Origin: a virus
Direction: 5' to 3' (one strand)
IMG/VR virus record: IMGVR_UViG_3300030060_007278
Coordinates: 1-33,869 of that record
Length of the DNA stretch: 33,869 nt
Part shown: positions 6,379-14,300 of the stretch, piece by piece
How the letters are laid out: every line of letters begins with the position of its first letter
Position numbering within the stretch: position 1 is the first letter of the stretch
Notes under the pieces: generated by a model
The model's input: the letters and a program-made list of their open reading frames with translations, nothing else
Told to the model about the DNA's origin: nothing
Databases searched by the model: none
Program-made: the position numbers and the translations under genes

Positions 6379-9062
6379 TAACCTTCATACCCCCAAACTT
6401 GGACATTAATTGGTTGATCAGCACTATGATTTTTAATCGAAAGTCGATCACCATCAGAAAGAACTATACCAGTTCTTTCATACTGATTCATTTCTGTACA
6501 TAGATCAATAAGTCCAGAACAATCCATACACTTCATAAATGTATCTTGATTTGATATAACCTTTGCTTGAGCAAGACATAAGCAACATGTATGTAATGGA
6601 TCCTCACAAACTGTTTGGTTGAATGGTGACTTATCCCATGTAATCAAGTCTTTCGATGTCCAAGGATCCCATGCACATGTATTACAGTTGTATAGAGATA
6701 TTGTCCATTCACTGAAACTATATCTGTATAGACATGAGACACACATTCTTGGGGTTACATAATACTCACATAACCAATCAGATGGGAAGTTTGCTACCTT
6801 ACACCAGAAGGTAGTAACAATACCAGATCGACCTGCAGCACTATCATTTGCCCATACACATACTGAAGCATCATATGCCAGTCCAAGTCTTATGCATCTT
6901 TCAGAGATGCATCCACATGCAAATGTAGTAAATGTTCCAGCCTTACATACTCCTGCTGTTTTATTAATTCTCCTTGCATTGAAAGAGAAGACTCCACAAG
7001 ATGGGTTCACCCCATTCAGGGCAGCACATGAACATGCGGTTGGACAGTCTACTGCTGTAGCAATACCAGTTCGGAATAATCCATAATGGCAGCATTTTCT
7101 TGGGTTATATGCAAAGTACTTAAGTGTAAATTCTGCACCCACACAAGATTCATGCAATGCTGTATTCCAATCAGGTCTATGATACTTGGAGTTATAATTA
7201 TTACCATCAATATTCCTATTACCACTACTGTCGCAATATCCAACTCCAACCATCATTGTAATTACAGTTGGACAGTTTGATGTGCCAGCACAACAACGAA
7301 ATGCATGTACATGAGGGAATCCAATATTGTACATAGTACCACAGCATCTATTAAAGTACTGCATAACAAACAATCCACATGATACCGCACATGCAACTCC
7401 ATAAGGACTCATTGGTATGCTAGAATCATATATTTTTGGACCCCATTGATTTATACAACAATTACATCCAATTGCACAACAGCACTGTGGCCAACAGAAC
7501 CACGGATTGAAACCGTCCTGTTGGTTTGTGGTTATATATGCACTTTGGTCATAACTACATCCAAAAGCAAGAGCTCTTCCGCAGTTGGTATACTCACTAC
7601 AACAGATACAAAAGTCCATAGATCTATTATGCACGCACATCGAATTCCAGTGCATAGCAAATACACCAGCACTACCAACTACATTGGTGTGACCATCACA
7701 TTTAAGACAATATCCATTATCCCATTCTTCCTTCTGACATAAATTACCACAACATTGTTGCCAAGCGGAAGATGTAGCAGTTCCACATCTTCTCCATGTA
7801 TAGAAATTACCATCTTCATCAATACAATGATGCTCACAGAAATTAGCGTATTGACTTGGATCTAATGCCCACCAGTTAGCAAATGCCCCTACATCAAACA
7901 TACAAGTACACCACCATCTACATGAGCAGTTTTGTGATCCTCCTCTGAGGATAAACTGCTGAAGACATCTTTTTGGTCCGTAACCATTACCACCACCTGC
8001 ACCATAAGCACAACAACATACACCAGGACCATAAGGAACATATCCTACAGCAGCATCACATGCACAAAATCCTCGTGGGCAAGTTCCACCAAGATAAGTT
8101 TGATACACTTCAGTACAAGGAAGTGGGTTTACAGTGAATCTTGCACCCAGATCATAATTTGATGTATCAATATTACATGCAGTAATGACATAGAAATCTT
8201 TCATTCTACCTCTTCCGCAACAGTGACCACTCCAAGGGTTAGTGTAATTGCACCATCCAGGAATTAGACCCACTATATGAGACCAATCACTACATCCCCT
8301 ACAACAGTAGTTGCAAGTAAGACTATTATAATTGGGAACTCCATTCGTATCACAACCATCATACAAACACGTTCTACAGAATCCCAATGTTAATGAATGT
8401 TGAGTAGTACCACCATAAGGTGCTTTTACCCAACATTCACATTTACAAATATCTGCGTTACCACTATTAATGCAGGAACCAATACAAGTTCCAGTCATGG
8501 TACAGGAAGCGTATGGATAACCCTCACTATTTTCTTTCAGTGTCGTATTATCACTACACAATTTCCGACACAAGAAACTTGTCATTGACCCTGCAATGGA
8601 GACATATTCCATGTATGCCCAAGGTGTTCTTGTAGATTTTCCAAATCCAATAGGTTGGTCACAGGATCCGTTACCGTGCCCTGGATCAACATTATTATAA
8701 GTGAATCCTATTCCAGGAGCACATAATTGAGCTCTATAGAACCCAGTTGTCATACCCTGTGTTAATTGCTTAGATGCATCACATTGATAAGGATTACAAT
8801 AATTCCATCCAGCAAAACAGCATAAGTTGCATGTGATGGTAGTACCAATACCAACACCATTAGCACCTACATCAAAAACTGTACTTGATAAATTAAAAGC
8901 TGTTGCTGCTACTCCAACAACAGTTGTTATTCTTGCATTAGTATTCGTACTAATAGAATTAGAAAATAGAGTGACAGACGCAGCACTACCTGAGTCATTT
9001 ACATACAACTCACATGCACATTGACCGTTTAAAACAGCTCTTGCTAACCTTCCGTTTGGCAT
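6378..9062 (-). CDS. giant cysteine-rich fibre-tip protein: small fibre domain interrupted by a ~780-residue Cys-rich insert
   Basis: 894 residues with about 94 cysteines (10.5%), including about a dozen CC or CCC clusters. Residues 1-75 (MPNGRLARAVLNG..., ELYVND, SVTLFSNSI) have almost the normal composition of a short marine-phage fibre protein. The last 33 residues (ERTGIVLSDGDRLSIKN, INVQVWGYEG) look like the end of that same small fibre family. Everything between is Cys-, Trp-, Tyr- and Gly-rich. Segments such as SKDLITWD and DGNFYTW recall beta-propeller blades, but no repeat is clear enough to call. It is preceded by a perfect late promoter and a GGGGG ribosome-binding site. Function unknown; probably a receptor-binding or tail-tip protein held by disulfides or metal. 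Confidence 0.82.
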   Translation of the reverse strand: MPNGRLARAVLNGQCACELYVNDSGSAASVTLFSNSISTNTNARITTVVGVAATAFNLSSTVFDVGANGVGIGTTITCNLCCFAGWNYCNPYQCDASKQLTQGMTTGFYRAQLCAPGIGFTYNNVDPGHGNGSCDQPIGFGKSTRTPWAYMEYVSIAGSMTSFLCRKLCSDNTTLKENSEGYPYASCTMTGTCIGSCINSGNADICKCECWVKAPYGGTTQHSLTLGFCRTCLYDGCDTNGVPNYNSLTCNYCCRGCSDWSHIVGLIPGWCNYTNPWSGHCCGRGRMKDFYVITACNIDTSNYDLGARFTVNPLPCTEVYQTYLGGTCPRGFCACDAAVGYVPYGPGVCCCAYGAGGGNGYGPKRCLQQFILRGGSQNCSCRWWCTCMFDVGAFANWWALDPSQYANFCEHHCIDEDGNFYTWRRCGTATSSAWQQCCGNLCQKEEWDNGYCLKCDGHTNVVGSAGVFAMHWNSMCVHNRSMDFCICCSEYTNCGRALAFGCSYDQSAYITTNQQDGFNPWFCWPQCCCAIGCNCCINQWGPKIYDSSIPMSPYGVACAVSCGLFVMQYFNRCCGTMYNIGFPHVHAFRCCAGTSNCPTVITMMVGVGYCDSSGNRNIDGNNYNSKYHRPDWNTALHESCVGAEFTLKYFAYNPRKCCHYGLFRTGIATAVDCPTACSCAALNGVNPSCGVFSFNARRINKTAGVCKAGTFTTFACGCISERCIRLGLAYDASVCVWANDSAAGRSGIVTTFWCKVANFPSDWLCEYYVTPRMCVSCLYRYSFSEWTISLYNCNTCAWDPWTSKDLITWDKSPFNQTVCEDPLHTCCLCLAQAKVISNQDTFMKCMDCSGLIDLCTEMNQYERTGIVLSDGDRLSIKNHSADQPINVQVWGYEG

Positions 9063-9113
9063 TTTAAACTATTCCCCCAAGAATAAGTATTGTGACTGTC
9101 ATTTAAGTATATT

Positions 9114-9121
9114 TATTTATA
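9114..9121 (-). promoter_or_regulatory. T4-type late promoter for the Cys-rich operon
   Basis: The minus strand carries a perfect TATAAATA, 52 bases upstream of the ATG at 9062 and directly after the stop of the 584-residue fibre gene (9126). Transcription would run through the two Cys-rich genes and the assembly protein. A GGGGGAAT ribosome-binding site follows. Confidence 0.75.
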
Positions 9122-9125
9122 TTAT

Positions 9126-10880
9126 TTACGTTGTTCTTACAACAGACCCACCACCAATTAGATAGAGAGTCTTACCATTTCCACCACCACCGCCACCACC
9201 AGAAATGCTGATGTCGATGCTGTTAGTAGCTCCATTATATAAAAATGTATTTCCTGTTCCTACAAAGTTCAATTGAGTAATACCAACACCAACTCTTAGT
9301 CCTGCAGAACTGATTCCAATCGCAGATGTGAAGTTAGTACTTACACCAGTTAAATTAGATCCATCGTTGTCAAATACATCAAGAATATTAATCTTACCAC
9401 CCATGTTACCATGAGAAGTACACTGATAATAAAGAGTTGCAGGAGTATCTTGCTGAACATTCCATAAAAGATCAGTACCATTAGCAGCATCATTGTTGGT
9501 TATGCCATCATTAAATGCGGTTCCTGTTGAACCATTTACTGTGCTTTGGATTCTGAATGGATGTCCACCACTTCTATTTTTGAACTTGTACTGTTGACCT
9601 CTTACCAAATAAATAGTCGGATCATTTTCTGCTCCAGTTAAACCTGGACCTGAGAATGTATAATGACTAGTTCCATCTGCCCCTAGTGTCCACTCAGATG
9701 TATAGGTTGCAATACCAGCAACTGTTGAGACACCAGCAGTCTTTGCATAAGTGATATTACCAGTAACATCACCTGAGAATGATGCTGCAGCAAACGTGGA
9801 AAATCCTGTAACCTTAACTTGAGTCGCATCTAACTGTGTAGCAGTTGCGATTCCAGTTACATTCCAGTTGGCAGCAGTTGCCTCATCATATTTGAGATCT
9901 CCACCGACTGTCATATTACCTACGACAGTCAAACTTCTTCCAATCGATACATCTCCACTAATAGTAGATGCACCTGATACAATTATTCCACCAGAACTAA
10001 AGGTAGCAATACCTGCTCCTACTGCCCCAAGAGAAATTGCACCTGCACTTGGTGAAAATAAACCAGTACTACTAGAACCATTGATATAAAGACCTGGTGC
10101 AGCAGCATTACCAACAGTAATTCCCAATCCAGCATACATGGTAGAACCATGACGACTGACATAATCGGTATTACCTTGATTAAATGGAGCAGCATCTACC
10201 CAGAAAGCAGATGATCCAACACCCAACGCAACTTCATCATAATAAACGAAAGTTCTAGCTAAATCAGTGCTATACCATAAGTCTCCACTATTTGGTACAG
10301 GTGTAGTAGGAGCTTCTGTTCCGATACTAACGGAACCGCCTCCACCACCACCTCCTCCTCCTTGGAGATCTATAGTTGCAATTCCTACCGCACTGTTGTA
10401 GATGATGCTTGAAACACCAGCACCAACAAAGTTAAGGAAAGTTGCACCATATCCAATAACACCACCTTCGGTTCTAATTCCGATACCCGATGCTAATGCA
10501 CGAATAACGTTCGTAGTACCACCGTCAAGCGATGAAATATTCTGAAGTTGCCTTGTGGAACTTACAACTTGGTTTGCACCAACGGAGAAAGATCCAGCCG
10601 TAGCTGCCCCAGAAACGTTTATTAAAGTACCTGAAAGTGATGTAACAACACCTACAGGAGCATAGAGTTGATCAAATCTTGCAGTACCACCAACAGCAAC
10701 GTCAACGGTTCCAATACCGCTAACTTGCAATGTAGTAGCACCTATACCCCCCTGAACATGGAGCTTGTGTTCTATTACACTTGTTCCTATTCCAACTGAA
10801 TTAGTAGCAGTATCCGCAACTAGCAGATTTGACTTAACTTCTAATCCATTCTTGACAACAAAATTCTTGTTGACCGCCAT
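9126..10880 (-). CDS. tail fibre protein with embedded cupredoxin-like domain
   Basis: 584 residues. The N-terminus MAVNKNFVVKNGLEVKSNLL and repeated segments such as SVGIGT, GITVGN and LTVVGNMTVGGDL are typical of marine T4-like fibre shafts. Two glycine tracts (residues about 174-182 and 561-567) act as linkers. Residues about 396-501 are different: a beta-rich domain with SGGHPFRIQ (H440) and LYYQCTSHGNMGGKINI (C487, H490, M493), matching the order and spacing style of type-1 copper ligands in plastocyanin-like proteins. The start at 10880 has a GGAGAG ribosome-binding site and lies behind one arm of a divergent late promoter. Its role is host contact or fibre structure; whether it binds copper is untested. 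Confidence 0.85.
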   Translation of the reverse strand: MAVNKNFVVKNGLEVKSNLLVADTATNSVGIGTSVIEHKLHVQGGIGATTLQVSGIGTVDVAVGGTARFDQLYAPVGVVTSLSGTLINVSGAATAGSFSVGANQVVSSTRQLQNISSLDGGTTNVIRALASGIGIRTEGGVIGYGATFLNFVGAGVSSIIYNSAVGIATIDLQGGGGGGGGGSVSIGTEAPTTPVPNSGDLWYSTDLARTFVYYDEVALGVGSSAFWVDAAPFNQGNTDYVSRHGSTMYAGLGITVGNAAAPGLYINGSSSTGLFSPSAGAISLGAVGAGIATFSSGGIIVSGASTISGDVSIGRSLTVVGNMTVGGDLKYDEATAANWNVTGIATATQLDATQVKVTGFSTFAAASFSGDVTGNITYAKTAGVSTVAGIATYTSEWTLGADGTSHYTFSGPGLTGAENDPTIYLVRGQQYKFKNRSGGHPFRIQSTVNGSTGTAFNDGITNNDAANGTDLLWNVQQDTPATLYYQCTSHGNMGGKINILDVFDNDGSNLTGVSTNFTSAIGISSAGLRVGVGITQLNFVGTGNTFLYNGATNSIDISISGGGGGGGNGKTLYLIGGGSVVRTT

Positions 10881-10906
10881 GGGGTTTCACTCTCCACCCT
10901 TTTCTT

Positions 10907-10922
10907 TATATTTATAAATATA
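10907..10922. promoter_or_regulatory. palindromic divergent pair of T4-type late promoters
   Basis: The 16-base perfect palindrome TATATTTATAAATATA contains the late octamer TATAAATA on both strands: plus strand 10913-10920 (towards the 129-residue gene at 10945) and minus strand 10916-10909 (towards the fibre gene starting at 10880). The two octamers overlap by 4 bases, so one site faces both ways and probably cannot be bound in both orientations at once. Confidence 0.75.
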
Positions 10923-10944
10923 AAAAAGCTACTACAATAAAGAT

Positions 10945-11334
10945 ATGGCTGCGACAGTATTGAGTGGAACTGGTAACGTTTCTTATACCAATAACACTGG
11001 ACAGAACGTTAGAATCGTTACTAATTACCTAAAAGCAAATGCTAATACAACATTGTCAATCACTGTAAGTGGAAGCAATGGAACATTTTCAATAACATTG
11101 GGTGGTGGAACAGATTCCGTATCTATAGGTAGAGGATTATCCTATGCTTATAACAGTGGTCAACTAGGAAATGCAGCTGCAAGTGTTGCAGGTGCTAATC
11201 AATCAGGAAATACTTATGAACAATCTGTTCCCACTGAAATAGCGTTAGAAAATGCCCAGACCTATTCCATCACCAAAGCAGGAGGTGGAACAGATCAGGA
11301 CTATAATCTTTTAGTTATCCCTGAGTCAGGTTGA
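10945..11334 (+). CDS. small fibre-like beta protein on the opposite strand
   Basis: 129 residues (MAATVLSGTGNVSYTNNTGQ...), rich in Gly, Ser, Thr and Asn, with alternating hydrophobic beta strands (VRIVTNYL, TLSITVSG, GTFSITLGG) and no Cys. It is the only plus-strand gene in the fibre region, facing its own late promoter 25 bases upstream. Its stop codon directly abuts the stop codon of the 1983-residue fibre gene on the other strand. It resembles small virion decoration or fibre-tip proteins of marine T4-like phages, but I do not recognise a named family. The isolated strand and dedicated promoter suggest a movable cassette or separate dosage control. Confidence 0.7.
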   Translation: MAATVLSGTGNVSYTNNTGQNVRIVTNYLKANANTTLSITVSGSNGTFSITLGGGTDSVSIGRGLSYAYNSGQLGNAAASVAGANQSGNTYEQSVPTEIALENAQTYSITKAGGGTDQDYNLLVIPESG

Positions 11335-14300
11335 TCAGATAGGGATACTGAATCCCTTTGTCGTGAATGGATATGGTGATGCACTATCAACATTAAAGTT
11401 AAGAGCATTTCCACCGTCATTGTAACTTACAGTGATACCTGTTTGGATACCCGCTTCAACAGCAGCACCAACTGCATCTTGTGCTCTTTCGTTTGTGTAA
11501 TATAGATTAGTTGCACCTTCAGAAATCGAGTCAGTGTTTGTAATAACACCAGAAACTATATTCGTAGGAGATATCCAATCTAATACTCCAGATCCTGTTG
11601 TGTATAGGATACTACTTGCTGCGCCTACCTGATTAGGTAACTTGAATGCAACATCAGTTGTTAATATATCAGGTGCTTGTAAAGAAACAAGGAATGTCTT
11701 TTCTGGATTGAGGAATCTTCCTCTTCCACTGATCATTACATCTCCAACCACATGTGCTGCAGCATTAGCCTGAACTGTGTTAATACCAACATTACCATTA
11801 ACATCAATAATAACTGGTGTTGTATCTCCAGCACTATTATCGACTCTTATAATATTACCAGAACCACTTGTAGACTTAACTCTGACTGATTCACCTGAAG
11901 CATTTACAATATCAAGTTTAGCAGTTGCTACTGTTCCAATACCAATTGATCCAGTTACTTCAAGAGCATTACCACCACCAGTCTGAGATATACTTACTAA
12001 ACTATTAGCAGTATTACCACTTATAGCAACGTTTGAGTTATCGTAAGTAAATCCACTTCCACCTGCGAATGAACCAGATGCATTGTACTGAACTGCATTT
12101 ACTGGACCTTGTGGGAAGCTTGTACTTACTCCACTTAAACCAGTCAATAATATAGTACCAATACCAGTATTAGTATCAAACTCACCACCAATGGTTATAC
12201 CATAACCAACAAAGTTAATCTGAGTTCCAATACCTAGAAGATTATTCTGACCTGAAACTGATCCAGTAGAAATTCCTAGTCTTGGGTTAGCATCTAATGT
12301 AAAGGTTGCGATTCCTGCAGTTGCATCTAGTACACTAGTTACACTTACACCAGCACCTACAATGTTAATATTGGTAGCAAGACCAACATAATTACTATCA
12401 CTTGAAATACCAATTGTTTGACCTGGTTCTGCACCATCCAAACCAATTCTTCCAAATTTCTCCCATTTATTATTAGAACTATAAACCCAACCAATCAATC
12501 CACCAGCAGCTGCCTGACCATTGTAAACAATATCTCCTACGTTTCCAGCAAGGACTGGAGTAGAAATACCAACTGTAAACTTCCTTGAGACTGTTCTATC
12601 ACCTTGTAAGAATAATGAGTTTGCCTCGATACCTTTTGCAGATGTAGAAGTAATCTTATTGTTAAAGATTACAGGACCATCAAACTCAGAAGTAAAGTTT
12701 GCATCGGATCCACCTTCAACTCTAATTGCTCTGGTAACTGATATCTCTTGTGGAGTTATTAATCCAAATCCAACATTAGATCCTGATCCAAGGTCTGGAT
12801 CTTCACCTGTTACAGTAGGAATAGGAGTTCCAAATACTTCTTCTTCACCTGTGATAGAGATGCTAACCTTATTTCTTGTGAATAGATCACCTTCATCATC
12901 CATACCTGTGTAGTTAACACTACCACCATCAGTCTTAGTTGACTGGGCAAGTATTCTTTCTTTAGGTGAAATGTTCCTATTCTGTCTCTCAGGTAGAGCA
13001 GTTGAATAGTTACCTGGACCATAACCAACATATTCAAAGGTATGACCTGATGCACGAAGCAACGAAGTACGTCTGAATTCTATTGGATTTGGTTTGATTC
13101 TATTAATTACAGCACCATTAGCATGAGTCTCACTATCAGTTCCTAATAGTCCACGATAAACATTAACTGAAGTACTTGATACATTAGATCTAATTCTTAG
13201 AATCTCATTATCAATTTGAATATAATCACCAATGTTAAAGTCGAGTAATGTAGCACTCTGTATTCCAACACTGTTTGCAGTAGGTGTGATAGATGCATTA
13301 GTAACTGTACTAATACCAGCATACTGACTCATCAATCTACCAGAATCCTTCTCATCACTCTTAGTTAAGTTACCACCTCTAGAAGTATAGTATGGTGAGT
13401 AAACAAACTTAGTTCCTGCAGTAGATGGTATGTATGTGTTACTACCAACATCCGCAACAAATGATGTTAAACCAACAACTTCCTTAACGATAAATCCACC
13501 ATTGAATACATTATCATTAGCACCACCAAGATTAACCTTATCATTCACAGAGAATGAATGTGGTTGAACAGTTACAACAGTTGCTAATCCAACAGTTTTA
13601 TCATAAACAAGACTATCAACATTTAAAGTCTTACCTGTAAGAACAACATTTGCATTAGAAGAAACTGTTATACCAATACCAGATGTGTAAGCTGGTGAAA
13701 TTGTAGATGCAGAAGCTACTGATATCTCTTTATCATTACCATCAGATATTCCAGTAATTCTATAGAGACTGTTATATGCATCATAAGAATCTGGACTAAT
13801 GTTATCAACACTTAAAGTATCTCCAATATTACTATAAACGTCAGTTACCTTCAAGTATCCTGAATCATGTCCACCTACAGTTGCAATACCAATCATTGCC
13901 AAGGTATTTCCTATACCATATGCACTACCACCATCAATAATCTTAACAGCAGAAACTGAACCACCAGCAATTGTTACCCTTGCTGTCGCATGTTTACCAG
14001 TTACTGAAGAACCAAATGATACTAGAGGAACATTATAATAGTTACCATTAACATAGTTACCACCACCAGCAACAATTTGCAATCCAGTAAGTCTGTTCAA
14101 TCCATGATCAATATCACTATAAAGTGTATGAGTAGTTCCTGATGCATTGGAAGTTAATTGTGTTATTCCAAATCCAACATTAGTATCGATTGCTCTGTCT
14201 GTAGCAGCTTCCTTTGTAAGGGAGTTCTGTGGTTCGTTTATCTCAACGTGTCCAATTGTATTTGAAAGAGCAAATGATTTTGCAGCTTTTGGATCTGATA

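Noticed and set aside
6378-9062. Diversity-generating retroelement target for the Cys-rich fibre
   Set aside because: No reverse transcriptase, template repeat or second copy of any fibre segment is visible in the window.
9378-9695. A photosynthesis-type auxiliary plastocyanin gene
   Set aside because: The cupredoxin-like segment lies in frame inside a fibre gene with shaft sequence on both sides, and there is no separate start or signal peptide.
10330-10365. Glycine-codon microsatellite as a phase-variation switch
   Set aside because: The run is made of GGN triplets, so slippage by whole codons would only alter linker length and not the frame.
11341-11357. A strong rho-independent terminator
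   Set aside because: The stem is only 6 base pairs and is not followed by a run of T; kept only as a weak candidate.
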